A stretch of DNA of 64,000 nt from Drechslerella dactyloides (lineage: Eukaryota > Ascomycota > Orbiliomycetes > Orbiliales > Orbiliaceae), in the NCBI GenBank assembly GCA_020064725.1, contig JAGTWJ010000002.1, positions 2,790,001 through 2,854,000 on the forward strand, written 5' to 3'. Both the position numbers and the translations under genes were made by a program. Each line of letters begins with the position of its first letter. Position 1 is the first letter of the stretch. Below, piece after piece: positions 1 through 12,798 of the stretch. The notes under the pieces were generated by a model. It did not search any database. It was not told the origin of the DNA and saw only the letters and a program-made list of their open reading frames with translations.

Positions 1-1335
1 GAGAACGACTCGGATGCTTCACGCGGTAGAAGCGTCGGTAGATGATCGATGGAGATTATTGAAATCGGCGGTCCCGATCTGATTAGAAGTTGTATTGTCA
101 GCATGTGTGTGCTTAATGGCCATGTGATTGGAGGAATGCATGTAAACTTACTCAATACCCGTAATATCGACCGTTGGCTTCTCGAACGTTGTCCAGACGT
201 CGTACACGGGAACTGGGTTGAACGGGCTGTTGGGGTCGCAGGCAACGTCGCAGATGACGCGTAGCTTGCGGTTTTTCTCCGCATTGATCGAGTCGCGTGT
301 CACGAACGGCGGGATCTTGCCCATCAGGTAGATGCAGTTGATGAAGATGTCCGCTGTATTGACTTGTTAGCCGTGACCTCGTAGTAGACAAAGAAGCGCA
401 GTAGAGACTCACATGTCGGAATCTCCTCGAATGGCCCGCCCTTGGCTGTCTCATCGAGATCCCACTTGAGTATACTCTCCTCTCCTAGTCCGACCTTACG
501 GCATAGGTCTACACTCCCACTACCGCACCGCCCGAGCGCCCCGATGACGATAACGCGCGGCGCGACACCGCCATTCACCTCTTTCGCCTTCGCGATACTA
601 CCGGACACATGCTTAATCAACGCCTCCTCATTTGGATACGGCTTGACAGCAGGATAGCCTTCTCCGTCCGGATGCGTGACCTGCCAACACCAGATCTCCA
701 GCGCGAGCGCAGCGCCGGCAAAACCAGCATAATATCCGAACGCAGCGACGCGGCGACCCGTCTCGTCGGTCAGGAACTCGAGGTCGTACAGGCAGTTCTT
801 ATAGCGCCCGAGCGTCTCGCGATAGCCGGTCTGCTGCTTGAAGACGTGGGCGAACTGGATGTGCTCGTGGACGAGGTCAAAGTTGTCTTCGGGTAGTTCC
901 TTCAAGCCGACGATAAGGTGATCGGCGGGCGCCTCCCGCCAGGAGCCCGTGGGGACTAGCGGGATGCCGGCACTGCGGTACGGGCAGGCAAGTTAGCTCT
1001 TGCAATTTATATAAAGACATTCAGCGAGCTTACTCTTCAAACTCCTTGTCATCAAAGATGCTCTGTGGCGAGCGCTCCACTCGTACGTCGTACCCGGCGT
1101 CGATGAGAGCCTTTGCCGTTGTTGGCGTTACTATGATAGCGGGGTAGCAGATATCAGCGCGGGGCTCCAAATACAAGCGTTGGCAGAGCGCGGGGAGGCG
1201 AAACCGCACGACATACAGCAAGACCGATGCTCCAATGGCTTGGCTATATCCGGGCCGTTAGCAATACGTTCTTATGATTGAAGGTAATGGCGTCATCCGC
1301 TCACTTTCAGCGCGTAGATGGATAACGGTGGCCAT
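1..1335 (-). CDS. LYS1: Saccharopine dehydrogenase (NAD+, L-lysine-forming), 3' end cut by window edge
   Basis: Last step of the alpha-aminoadipate lysine pathway: saccharopine to L-lysine plus 2-oxoglutarate. I rebuilt exons complement(<1..78, 152..353, 413..972, 1034..1130, 1217..1243, 1305..1335); all junctions are GT..AG and keep frame. The protein starts MATVIHLRAETKPLEHRS, then LTPTTAKALIDAGY, then AGIPLVPTGSW and GLKELPE. The lysine of GLKELPE and the histidine of the following EHIQFAH segment match the family's catalytic Lys/His pair. GRRVAAFGYYAGFAG and a Rossmann segment (VIVIGALGRCGSGS) follow. The visible 3' end (SIDHLPTLLPREASESF) lacks only the family's last few tens of residues. 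Exon 2 is only 27 nt and exon 1 only 31 nt, so gene predictors could easily misplace the start. It lies upstream in the same direction as RPB1's 3' end. Identification is firm from family conservation. Confidence 0.95.
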
Positions 1336-2555
1336 TGTGCCGTTGAAATTCTCGATGATGGTGATATGAAATTGGTGAGGTTCGACTACGGCTCTGGTTG
1401 CAGTTTTAACGCTGACTATGACAAGCGAAGTCTGGCCTGAAGCTTATAACAGGTGGTGTCGCAGAATCAAATTTAAACTCGCGCCGCACAGCAGAAACGG
1501 GAAGAGTCATAGAATAAATCAGATATCGGACCCGCAAAACGGCGTATGCAAGCTGCGAAGAGATGGAAGCTAAGCCCTCCGCTAGCCGGCCGGCCCAGGC
1601 GCCCCTGCAAATGTCTTCGGCCCGCAGAGCTGCTGCCAGACGTCTAGGATTTCGCGGGTCGGGTTTTATTGGCAGGTCCGCAATCGGCGGGCCTGCCAAA
1701 ATAGGCAATCGCGCTCAAACCGCCAACGAAAAAGCGGAGATACAGGCATCTGAGAATGGAACGGGCTGTGGATAGATACAGCAGTTTATATAGTTCTATC
1801 TATCTCTATCTTAGCTCCCAGCCATCCAATATATACCCCTCCATGTCCCATCCTAGAATCCCTATAATACAATCTGACTGCGCGCCCCGAATAGGTCCCG
1901 CATAGCCCCCCACTTTCCTCCCTCCCTCCTTCATTTTTGCAATGGCGAGAGCGAAACAGGGGCGTTGGATGGTAGACGCAAAGTCCCTGTGGCTCTCATA
2001 AAATAAAAACAAGAGCGAAAAGCAGAAGCTAAAAAGCAAAGGTACGAACAAGGTACAGCTCTTCGAACAGTCTAATTTTTTTGGTGGAATTTCCTAGCCA
2101 TTTACCTCCAGTTGTCTTCCTTTAAAAAAAAAAAAAAAAAAGAAAGAAAAGAGAAGAAAAAGAAAAAGAAATAAAGATCATAGAGTTCAGAAAGATAGGC
2201 AATCCGAATTGAACGTCAAGAAAAAATAAAGGAAATTAGAATATTGGCTTGAAAACGCATCGCGATTCGTCGTGCTCCCGTTGCTATCTTTTTCTCGGAA
2301 AGAGGGGAGACAGAAAAAGAAGTAAAGACAATGCAACCGAGATAAAGGAATAGAAACGCATGCAAACGAGAATGAATCGAGATACAATGCAGGCAGCGAT
2401 AAAGAATCCATGAGCCTATTCGGTCTAGCATACTACCTCTTTCCCTCGAAGTGTGAACGTCGGAATTGCCGCGCTTAGCTCCCTCGTGCCGGTGGATCCC
2501 GTGGAGAACTACGTTGCCAATCAGCTTGGTTTCAAGAAACATGTAGCAGGGAAAC
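1336..2555. other. Intergenic, LYS1 promoter and RPB1 3' flank
   Basis: No gene is supported here. It holds the LYS1 upstream region and the RPB1 3' untranslated region. A run of 18 A at 2124-2141 is followed by an A/G-rich stretch to about 2200. Short open frames on both strands have no recognisable domains. Confidence 0.6.
2124..2141. repeat. Poly-A homopolymer
   Basis: Eighteen consecutive A on the plus strand (T on the RPB1 sense strand), followed by an A/G-rich low-complexity stretch. It may lie in or just beyond the RPB1 3' UTR. Confidence 0.9.
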
Positions 2556-3215
2556 TTACTTTGGCGAGAATCTCGGGCTTGACGGACTCCACATCGGCGA
2601 CGAAACACTGTACGGCGCAGCGCCTCCAGGTGATGCTGGCGTCGCAAATTGCGGCGACGTAGGAGAGTAAGCATTCGGACTGGTTGGCGAATACTGCGGC
2701 GACCTATTGTAGACAAATCTGTTAGTAATCATACAAATAAAACCTTCTTAGCAAAGGTATTGAACGTACGTAGGGCTATAGCTGGGACTAGTCGGCGACG
2801 TGGGGCTAAAGTTCGTGGCCCCCCCGCCGCCATTGAACTGCGGGCTAGTCGGACTATACTGCGGCGATGTAGGACTGTACGCCGGCGAGGTAGGGCTGTA
2901 AGAGGGACTCGTCGGTGAGAACGACGGACTTGTAGGCGAATAGCTTGGAGAGGTGGGCGAGTAGCTTGGCGACGTTGGCGACGTGCCATAGGTAGCACCA
3001 GCGCCCATTGAAGGCGAAGTGGGTGAATAGGCAGGTGACGTAGGCGAGTATGCAGGACTGGCAGGCGAAAAACCAAGGCCGCCGCCAAAGCTCGGGCTGG
3101 TAACGCCCATCCGTGGAGAGCTTGGGGAGTAGTTTGGCGACGCAGGCGAGTATCCGGGCGACGTCGGGATATTGAATGGGCTGGTGGGTGTGTATCCGGG
3201 CGATTGCGGCGGGAA
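2556..3215 (-). repeat. RPB1 CTD heptad-encoding repeat
   Basis: Tandem YSPTSPx-type heptads, about 20 recognisable units. They are broken by non-heptad spacers rich in Gly, Met and Ala (for example near MGVTSPSFGGG, MGAGATYGT and NGGGGATN). A 66-nt intron (2704..2769) lies within the repeat and resumes in phase as PTSPQYSPTSPNAYSP. The tail ends SPSSPRFSPK, ahead of the proposed stop at 2556-2558. Confidence 0.85.
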
Positions 3216-6200
3216 CGACCCTGCAGGCGGTTCATAGTCGTTTCCAGACGTAACCATAGGCGAGAAAGAGAAGTTGTGACCGGGCGACGATGCGCCAATG
3301 AACATTGGGTCCGGAGATCCCGAGCCGACATCGTACGGTGTCATCTGGCCCTCGTTGAACCCACTCTCCGCCTTGCTGGCGTACGGATGAGCGGCACGAC
3401 TGTTGTCAGTGATGAGCTGACTCAACATGTTCTCATCCAAGAATACGTCGAATTCGCCAGTACCCATCGGCGCAAGCTGACCCAACATGACGTTCTCAGA
3501 GATACCGCGACAGTCATCAAGTTCGCCAGCCGCCGCCGCCTCGAGGAGAATCTCCACCGTCTCCTCGAACGAACAACGCATGAGCGCACCAGTATCCGCT
3601 CTGTTGATGCCGTGTCTAGTAATGGCCATGAGATGACCTCGCGAAGTCATGACATCGCACAACAGAGTCAAATGACGTTGGTTGACGTAGGAGCCGTCGA
3701 AAGCCAGCACCTGCGTCAATTCCTTGAGCAAAGCGCCTCTTGTGGCCTCAATACCGAACACTTCGAGGACTTCGACAAAATTATTCGAGTAGGTCCGGGT
3801 CGGGTCGACTCCATCAATTGTCAGAACCGCCGCCAGATTGGTTCCGCTGGTATCAAGAACGTATTCGATGCAACCATCTGTATTCTTGCCTATCACAAGG
3901 GCGCCCTCATTGTCGATCTTTACCCTTTGCTTCTCATTGATGAAAGCTCTCGAGATACCCTCCACACCTCTCAGCGTTAGAGAGTCCAGGATATGAGCCT
4001 CAAAGCGTTTGAGCATCAAATCCTCCTCGAGTTCTTCCCCGCCATCATTCTTGTCGCGATCCATGAGAAGTCTGCAGCGAACTACAAGCTCGTCCGCATT
4101 GTTGTCGCTGAAAATAACAAACAGGTCGCGATCATATGTTTCCATAATCTTGCTGCCAATATCTTCAATGCGCAACCCCTTGTCGATCATCTTCCGACGG
4201 TCGATGATGATACGCAAGACCCATTTCGACTGCCGTTCTAGGTTCTCCATAACACTGGCGTCGGGCATGAGGAAAAACGCGTCAACAATCTCCTTGTCGG
4301 CTTCGATCGTCGTCTCTTCCAGTTTTGGATCGTAATAAATTTCTGTGGCCTCACAAACAGATCGAAGTGTGGTATGTTCAACTGCGCTACGGAGTATCTT
4401 CGCCTTGTCACGATTGAAGATGTACTTGCTCTCCTGGTAGACAGTAAGAGACGGCGTCTTGATGTTCTTCGCGACGTTCAAAATTTCTTTCAAACGTGGC
4501 ACACCCAACGTGACGTTCTTGGAGGACACACCAGCAAAATGGAAGGTGTTGAGTGTCATCTGTGTGGCTGGCTCTCCGATAGACTGTGCAGCAAGCACAC
4601 CCACCATCTCGCCAGGATTTGCAGCAGCCTTCGCAAAACGGGCCTTGACTTCTCCAATGACCCAATCCAAGGCGACCTTGGTCAAGCGATACTCCATTAC
4701 AAGACGCTTGAAAGCGAGTCTGCCCTGAAGGTGGGACCGGAAAAGAAGAGTCGCGTTATACTGCGCTTCTTTGGAGATCGGGTCGTGTCCTCGAATAACA
4801 ACGAGCTCGTCCAAAAGCTGCTTAATTTTCTGGATCGTCTCGATAGGCTCGAGGTCGCTGCGCCCGTTCTTCTTGATGCGGAAAATTGACTTTGCGTTCT
4901 CGAGGATACGAAGAACGTTGATGGGCAAATGCATCGAATCATCACCGTCCTTGGCCACACCTCTTAGGGTTTCTCGTGCATGGTGCAGCCTCTCCCACTC
5001 GTCATCGAGCGCTGCCTGCGCCTCGACGTCACCTTGAATCTCAGAAGCAACCTCAAGATGTTCCGGGGAAACCGACATAGACGGGTCCATAAGATCGATC
5101 CGGAACTTCCGTTCGAACTCCTTGTAGGAACAGTTGATGATATCCACTTTCTGAAGTTCCATGTGCTGCCCGTCAAGACCGTCTTCACCGTAACAGAACT
5201 GGATGATGTCGCCCAGAGAGTTTCGGACGGTCCCATCGTACTTGCACATGACGTCTTCTAAGGCCTTGACCAATCTTCGCTGGATATAACCTGTTTCGGC
5301 AGTCTTGACAGCTGTATCGATCAAACCTTCACGACCAGCCATGGCGTGGAAGAAAAATTCTTGCGGTGTGAGACCTCTGAGGTAGGAGTTCTCAACGAAC
5401 CCCCTACTCTCCGGACTGTAATCGTCCTTGGTGAAATGTGGCAGCGTTCGGTATTTGAAACCGAATGGGATACGCTTGCCCTCAACTGACTGCTGACCGA
5501 CGACAGCGGACATTTGAGAAATGTTGATGTTCGAACCCTTGGAGCCAGAGCGGGCCATCTGAATAGCGTTGTTCAAGTCCTTCAACGACTTCTCAGTTGC
5601 CGAACCAGCGTCGTCACGGGCCAAGTTGAGCGACCTGGACACCTTGTTTTCAAATGTCTCTCTGATGTTCATGCCAGGCAACGCCTCGAGTTTATTTTCC
5701 TGCGCCTCCTTGGTGACTTGCTCGACTTCACCTTTCCTCTGAGTGACGATATCTTGGATCTGCTGAATGGTCGCGGCATCTGGAATGGTATCACCAATAC
5801 CGATACTGAAACCATTGTGAAGCAACCAATAATTCACAACGCGTTGGGCTCCATTAAAGAACCCCATACAGGTTTGCCACCCTTTTTCATTGTAGATAGT
5901 GTGAATGAGACCACCTTGCGAGGCACCGACGGACTTTTTGCTGAACAGGCCGAACATGAGCTCGCCATCCGTGACGCACAAACCCGTATCTTCGAGGGGG
6001 CTCATGCCATCCTTGTCCGGCTTGACCAGGTTGATTCCTTTTGGAACTACCATACTGACGACTTGCTTGCCAGACCATCTCGGCGAGGGCTTGATGATTG
6101 CAGGCGGGGGGAAAGTGCCATCCCATTCCGGTACCCACAAAAGAACGTTCATGAGTTGATTCCGGTCCAAGAAGACGTCTCGGCGACAAATCTTGTAGAT

Positions 6201-8159
6201 ACCGCAAAGGGTATCCTGCACGATACCCATCAAGGGACCGTTTCTCTGCGGCGAGACAATTTGCAACGGAACCATGCAGAGTTGGCTGACCTCGGCTCTT
6301 GTTTCTTCAGATTGAGGAACGTGCATGTTCATTTCGTCACCGTCGAAATCTGCGTTGTATGGTGAAGTGACGGACAAGTTGAGACGGAAGGTCGAGTATG
6401 GTAGAACTCTCACGCGGTGACCCATCATAGATTCCTTGTGAAGAGAGGGCTGACGGTTGAAAATGACAAAATCGCCGTCAACGATATGTCTTTCGACCTT
6501 CCATCCATATTGCAGCGCGATTTCACCAGCCCGCTTGTGATGCCTCAAGTCGATACGTTCTCCAGTATCTCTGATCACGTATTTCGCGCCAGGGTGCTCG
6601 TTGGGACCGTTTTTGACCAAAGCTGAGAGCTTTTTGATGTTGTATGGAGTGACTGTTTCAGGGTAGGTAAGGATCCTGGCGGTACTACGCGGTACCCCAA
6701 CCTCATCCAAAGACAGGTTGGGGTCGCCGGTGATGACCGTACGAGCCGAAAAATCGACACGTTTACCCATCAGGTTACCACGCAGTCTGCCTTCTTTGCC
6801 TTTCAGGCGAGCTCTGATCGACTTGATGGGACGACCGGATTTCTGAACAGCTTGAGGTTGACCCGCGATATCATTGTCCATGAACGTAGCAACGTGGAAC
6901 TGCAACAGCGACTCGAATTCGTTGACGACATGTGCTGGCGCTCCTTCCTGCTCGCATCTTTGGAGATTGTTGTTCGCTTTGATGATATCACCAAGCTTGA
7001 ACGTCAAGTCGTCCTCGCCACGCATACCGCCACCTCCCATACCGTCAACAGAGATACTAGGGCGAACAGGTGGCGGAGGCACAGCTAGAACGGTGATGAC
7101 CATCCATTCAGGGCGGGCGTAATCCTTGTTGAGGCCCATCTTGATGATCTCGTCGTCAGTTATGTGCTTGAAGATGTTAAGAACCATCTGCGGGCTAAGA
7201 GTCCGCTTCGTGGGCTGCGGGTTCTCCTCGTCCTCGTCCTTGCTTGGTTTCCAGGTTCCGATCAACTTGAGACCGTCCTTGCGGATCGTAGGCTGAGGGT
7301 TGCCGCAACCGCCGTGGTTCTTCTTCTTGCCCTTATCTTCGCCGGGCATCGTGGAGTCTCCCATCGCCTCTTCTTCTTCGCCGGTGCTGTCGCTTTCGCA
7401 AACATTCTTACCACGGCAGAGGCGCCACACTGCGTTGAAGCGGGCTTTGGGGTCTCGTATACGCATGGCGTCGGCAAAAGCAAGATTGCTCTTTTTTTAT
7501 GACGCATTGCAGCATGCACATGTTAGCCAGGCTGGTCACACACCAAACGAGCAGAATATTCTCACGACCACGAAATCCGGGTCGGGAAAAATGAGCTCGC
7601 TTCTGGTAGACTCACTTCATCAAGCAGGATCTTGCCACAGTTGAAGCAAACTGTTTCTAAGATTTTTTTGATTTTTGTAATAAATCCTACGACACGGATC
7701 GTAAGCTTGGAAGCTGCACTGGAGAATCCCGTGGAAGATCATACCGATATGGAAAACCGGTTTCGCTAGCTCGATGTGGCCGAAATGGCCCGGACATTCA
7801 GACATGTTTTCATCACACTGTAGACCTCAGTTAGCGTGTGGAAACGCAGGGCGGGTAGAGCAGCGGAGTCACGTACTGTAGCGCACTTGAAAGACCGGTC
7901 AATCGAGCCCATGTGAGGGTCGTTTAAGCCGCGTTCTCGAGGACGCAGTTTCGACTCGTCCTGTGCAAGAAATATGGGTAAGCCAGCCGCCTTCAGTGAC
8001 TTGGTATCTGGAGTTTACGGCCCATACCATGGTCTCCGGAAATTCAACATGGCACACGCTCATTCCCTTGATCTCCTCCGGGGATAGCAGACCGAACTGA
8101 ATCTCCTGGATCGTGCGCAAGGGCGCCGAGGAGTGCGGGAAAGTGTGTGTGAGCGACAT
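2556..8159 (-). CDS. RPB1: RNA polymerase II largest subunit RPB1
   Basis: Catalytic subunit of nuclear RNA polymerase II. Exons complement(2556..2703, 2770..7490, 7616..7686, 7745..7817, 7877..7960, 8028..8159) give 1742 aa, the usual fungal size. The start MSLTHTFPHSSAPLRTI is the conserved N-terminus. Zinc ligands appear as KCATCDENMSECPGHFGH and CFNCGK. The metal-binding NADFDGDEMN loop is at about residues 499-508 (three Asp), the bridge helix (GREGLIDTAVKTAETGY) near 838-855, and the trigger loop (MTLNTFHFAGV) near 1100. The C-terminal heptad domain occupies about 1550-1742. Four short introns cluster in the first 360 coding bases and one lies inside the CTD; the central 4.7 kb exon is uninterrupted. 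The last exon could instead continue by splicing at the GTAAGT that overlaps the proposed stop. It shares an upstream region with divergent SWD1. Confidence 0.98.
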
Positions 8160-9027
8160 CTTGGTAATTTATCGTCGAGATACAGGGCGTTTGCAGTCGA
8201 GTTTTGATGGCTGTCGATGGGAAAATTCTCGTGTTATGCTGTTGAAATCCCTCGGATCCTTCGATTCTGCCACCTGATTCCCAGCTCCTGTCTCTACGAT
8301 ATCCTCCTCGTCGGCCTCTTAAACAAAACGTAACAGTCGTAATCAAATGCAGAATTGTCGAACGGACAGTGTGGTCGCGATGAGCGATACGTGGGAGCGA
8401 AGGGCGTTAACGAGTGGTTGCGATGGTGAGAATCCTGGCGCTCCTTTTGCCTCCTGCGCCTTGCGTGGTCCACCTCTCACCCTACCAGTTGCGTGATCGC
8501 GTCCGAGCAAAGACCGAGGACGGGCTCGAGAGCCGGTTGCGTACTGTCTATGGTGAGCGGTGTCGGGGTCCGTCAGTATCGATGGGGGGAGTCGAGACCG
8601 ATGGACAAGAAGAGATGGATGATGAACGTGGATGGGTGATGGTGGTGAGGTGTCGGAGGAGATGAAGATGAAGAGGGCGAACCAGTCAGACGGGCCCTAA
8701 GCCCCAAAAAAGCAAACAACACATTGCTCATTGGATCCTGGCAAACAGGCGCGCCGAATTGACAAACTGCGTTGTCCTCCATCCCGGAAACACCACCTGC
8801 TCCATTCGACGAGACATCATCTCTTTCAACCGCATCTACGCGCTCTATCCGCGACGTCGCTTCCCTCGGGCCCCGGAGTTGGCGTCACTGCTGCATCATA
8901 GAATACAGGCTCTTCATGTGCCGGTAGCGATTGCTCCCGGGCAAGATAGGAGCCAGGCTTCCTTCTTGGACCCCCACGCCATCCTCCCCAGCTCGATTCA
9001 GCAGCCTTCGCTGCATCGCGCGACAAC
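8160..9027. promoter_or_regulatory. Divergent intergenic region between RPB1 and SWD1
   Basis: 868 bp separate the two start codons, so both promoters and 5' UTRs must lie here. No further gene is supported. No clear TATA box was identified; the assignment as regulatory rests only on gene arrangement. Confidence 0.5.
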
Positions 9028-10650
9028 ATGAATCTGTCCCTCGCAGACCCGTTTTCGCTATCGCAAGAGTAAGCTTTCCAGAATACAAGCTGCCGAACAG
9101 TATCCTGCTATCAAAGATATATTCTGAGCATCAATCGCCTCTTGTTTAGCTACCCCGAGGTCTTCTCCCACAGCCTTCGTAAGTCTGTGCGAACCCCGAC
9201 CTCCCCAGGATACCACATTTGGAGCCTCAGACTGACGTCAAGCGCAATATGCAGATTATGGCCACTCAGCTTGCGTCGTGTTCAACCGGCGGGGCGATCT
9301 CCTCGCCTCCGGACGGGTATCTAGAACCTCTCTTCCCTCTATTATATGCAGTTCAACGCCACTAATGCTACTACGTAACCTCAGCATGACGGCACTGTCG
9401 TTCTTTTCGACGTCGAAACCGGCGGCCTTGCCCGCATAATGCGGGGCCACACCCGCTCCGTCCAGTCTGTCAGCTGGTCCCGCGACGGTCGCTACCTCCT
9501 CTCCTCCTCCCTCGACTGCAAATGCATCCTCTGGGATCTCGAAGATGGCTCCCGCAAGCGCGTCATTCGCTTCGAAGCCGCGGTCTATTACGCCGAACTG
9601 CACCCTTTCAATTACGAGCTTTTCGCTGCTGCCATCCACGAAGATTTCCCCTACCTCGTCGACATCTCAAACCCGCGCACAATCCGCACCAAACTTTCCA
9701 GCCTGCCGCGAAAGTCCCCCGCCGGCTCCGATGAGGACGAAACTCCTGCAGCTACCAAGGCTAAAGCGCAGGAAGCCAAAGCGTTGACTTTGAGCACGCT
9801 CTTCGACTCCACCGGCCAATTCCTCATATGCGCCACTACCCGCGGCTGGGTCAACGTCGTCCATGTTGCCACCCATTCCACCATATTCTCCACGCGAATC
9901 ACAAAGACCGCGATCGTTACAGCACGTCTCTCCCTCTCCGGGCGCTCGCTCATATTCAACAGCCGCGACCGTATCCTCCGCTCCGTGCACATGCCGCCCC
10001 TCACGGATGAGGACATCGAGGACCCCTCCGACATCCTCTTCGAAGTCGAACACACCTACCAGGACCTCGTGAACCGGCTCTACTGGAATCACTGCGACAT
10101 CTCCCCGACGGGCGAGTACATCTGCGCCAGCACATACATGAACCACGACGTCTACATCTGGGAGACGAACAAAGGCTCGCTCGTCAAGATCCTCGAGGGC
10201 CCGAAGGAGGAGCTAGGCTTCGTAGACTGGCATCCAACACGGCCGATGATAGTAGCGTCAGGCCTGGAGACGGGAAGAATATATATCTGGGCAACGAACA
10301 ACCCGCAGCGATGGTCGGCGCTGGCGCCGGACTTCCAGGAACTGGAGGAGAACGTGGAGTATGTGGAGAAAGAAGACGAATTTGACTACAAGGACCGCGC
10401 GGAGATGACAAAGGCGCGGCTGGACAGGGAAGACGAAGAAGTGGATCTCATCGGCATGGACGATGCGCCAGGAGACTTTAGGGACGATGAGAAGCGGTGG
10501 ACGATGCCCGTGTTGCTCGATATCGAAGAAAGCAGCGAGGATGATGACGTTAAGATAGTCGGGCCTACAGCTGCTACGAGCCAGAAGAAGAAGAAGAAAG
10601 GCGGCGCAGAGGCTGAGAAGAAGGGTAAGAAACGGAAGGCCGGAGACTAA
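9028..10650 (+). CDS. SWD1: COMPASS WD40 subunit Swd1 (RbBP5 homologue)
   Basis: Subunit of the Set1/COMPASS complex, which methylates histone H3 lysine 4 in the nucleus. Exons join(9028..9068, 9150..9178, 9255..9316, 9385..10650) encode 465 aa. The N-terminus MNLSLADPFSLSQDYPEV and the segment YGHSACVVFNRRGDLLASGR lead into WD40 blades (GTVVLFDVETGG, GHTRSVQSVSWSRDGRYLLSSS). The stretch VEHTYQDLVNRLYWN...NHDVYIWE...GSLVKILEGPKEEL is the Swd1/RbBP5 signature. An acidic segment (about residues 345-430) and a Lys-rich tail (KKKKKGG...KKRKAGD, possible nuclear signal) follow. Three short introns interrupt the first 360 bp. Start chosen because it opens the conserved N-terminus. It converges on CSN7. 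Confidence 0.95.
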
Positions 10651-11290
10651 TCTGAGTTACTGTACGGCCGATCTCCACCATTTCTGCCATGTTTGATCAA
10701 ACAATATCACGAATGCACAGCCCGGGAGTTACGGTGTCTGAGCTTGTAATTATCGGAATGCAATTATCTATGTCCCTCACTAAGTCCAGGCCTCGCAGTC
10801 GAAACGCCTATATGCCGTAATTTCCCCCGAACCCCGCCGATGCCATCCCATAAAAGCAGAAAGCCAAGATCCTATAACAAATACCACAAGTTTCACCTGA
10901 CCACATGAGACGCGTACCCGCCCTACATCACCGACTTCTACCGTCCCACCACTGCATGCATGAATCCCTTCGAATCGTCAAGTTCAGTTATTTCTGGATC
11001 TATAAATGCTTCAAATCATAACAGCGTTGTTAATGCACAGGCAAACAACACCATCATATACACCACATTAGCAAATGCAACTTCTCCTCTCCAACCTTCC
11101 AGCCTAGTTTCCAAGGCTAGCCTATATATACCAAAGCCCCAAAATCCCCCATGCATGCAAGGGAATATATAAATCGCGAGGTCTTCATACAACGACGAAG
11201 GAGAAAAGAAAAGCAGATGAAGATGAAGAAGAAGAAGCAGGGAAGTGCGGGCTATAGGTCAGGTCAAAAGAAAACAAGGACAGTGCACCT
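10651..11290. other. Convergent 3' intergenic region
   Basis: Tail-to-tail spacer between SWD1 and CSN7. No gene is supported; a short open frame at 10960-11172 has no recognisable features. A/G-rich low complexity lies near 11195-11240. Confidence 0.6.
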
Positions 11291-12226
11291 TCACCTCTTC
11301 CGACTGAACATCTTGTTTCCACCCTTCCGGCTCTTCCTTGCGCCTCCCTGGTCGTCGAACGGCCCGTCGTCGAGGTCCATCTCATCGTCGCCCGGCCCGA
11401 AGCCCGTGGTATCCGAATGATCCATCACTCTCTTCCCTTTAGTGCCGTCCTTCTCGGCCGATTTCCGCTTCTCCTCTACCAGCTTCTCGTACGCGATCTG
11501 CTCCTTGCGCTGCGCTACGGCCGACGCCTGAATGCTGGCGATCTGCGACTCGATTTCCGTCAGCACGGACTCGCAGCTCGCAGACCAGGATTCCAGCGCT
11601 GCAATCATGTTGCTGACATCGCCGGGTGCGACGTCGCGGCCGGCGGTGGAGGAGACCTCGACGCGCTGGCTGGCGGTGTCGAGCTTGGCGTCGAGGAGCG
11701 ATGCGTAGATGGCTGAGATGATGAGATCTTCAAGCAGGCGGATGGTCGGGATATCCAGCAGGGATTGCAGGGCGGGGTATGTCAGTTTGGCGGGCTCGGT
11801 AGAGGCGATGGTGATGAGGGAGAGTTGCTTGAGCTTCGTGAGCTGCGGGTCGGTAAGGTCTGGTAAGGAATCTGGAGACGCGGCTTTTTGTTCTAGATGA
11901 GACGCGGTTGTCAGGATCCATCTCAGCTAGGTCGCGGGTACGGTAGTAGCGACGGAAGTGGGGGATAAGGTCAAGCGCGATGTCGTACTCTTGTAATCCA
12001 TGTAGCTGCCGTACGCGAATAGCTTGAGGGCCTCGACCCATTTGGCATGCTCCGCATCGTTGGCGAGGGCCTGGACGTTCGGCAGCTCCAGCAGTTCCGA
12101 GAAGACGAAGCAGTTTGGCGACGATATACACTTCTGGATATTCGCGACGGCCGCAGCTCCGGGAGCAGACTTGCCCAGCAGGACGAACTCCTCTAGAGCC
12201 TGGAGGAACTTCGTGGTGTCCGTCAT
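11291..12226 (-). CDS. csnG: COP9 signalosome subunit 7 (PCI domain)
   Basis: Subunit 7 of the COP9 signalosome, the cullin deneddylase that controls SCF ligases and, in filamentous fungi, development. Exons complement(11291..11892, 11989..12226) give 279 aa. The start MTDTTKFLQALEEFVLLGKSA opens the helical N-terminus, with the family-typical segment SSPNCFVFSELLELPNVQAL. The PCI region follows the intron: LKQLSLITIAS, LTYPALQSLLDIPTIRLLEDLIISAIYASLLDAKLD, and the SSTAGRDVAPGDV turn. A long helix (MIAALESWSASCESVLTEIESQI) and a disordered acidic then basic tail (KSRKGGNKMFSRKR) end the protein. The intron restores frame exactly at SYMDYK/KQKAASPDS. Eif3m/Rpn-type PCI proteins are alternatives, but the N-terminal block fits CSN7 best. 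Confidence 0.88.
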
Positions 12227-12798
12227 CGTGCTTTGTGGGCGGGATGTCGCGAAGGTCGGTAGAAAGTTGAGACTAGTAAGGTTGGGAAAGATGGCGACGT
12301 GACTGACGCACGGTAGCTGCTCTCGTTCCAGGTCTGGAGCTGCGTCCGAAGCGCAGTCAGTCGCCCCGCGTCGGTACCGCCACACATACAGACCAGATAC
12401 AACAGGAGAATGCTGCGCCACACTAGCTACCACACAGCAACGCATTCCTTCACGACCAAACAAATGACCGCCTTTCACATTTCACAACCAGCAGTCGGTA
12501 ATTTCCCAGCGGGAAGCGTCGCGGCGACTACGGAAGTGACAATGCGGTACGAAGCTAAAATCAGTTCCTCGAGCGCTATATCTCCAATTCTAGAATTCTC
12601 ACCCCCCGTATGCAGCAGCGCGTGAAAATCAGGTTCTCCATTCGAGCGCGATAGTTTTTCACGCCGCGACTTCCGTCGGATTCACACGAGTATAGCTGAT
12701 ACATATCGATACCTAGATTGAGTAGACTATAGATATACTTCAATTCTAGCACACTTCGATGGTCCTTTGAACTTGGGCCTCTACCTTCATTCGACAGG
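12227..12798. promoter_or_regulatory. Divergent region between CSN7 and secreted paralogue 1
   Basis: 572 bp between two divergent start codons; promoter function is inferred from position only. No motif assignments are made. Confidence 0.4.
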
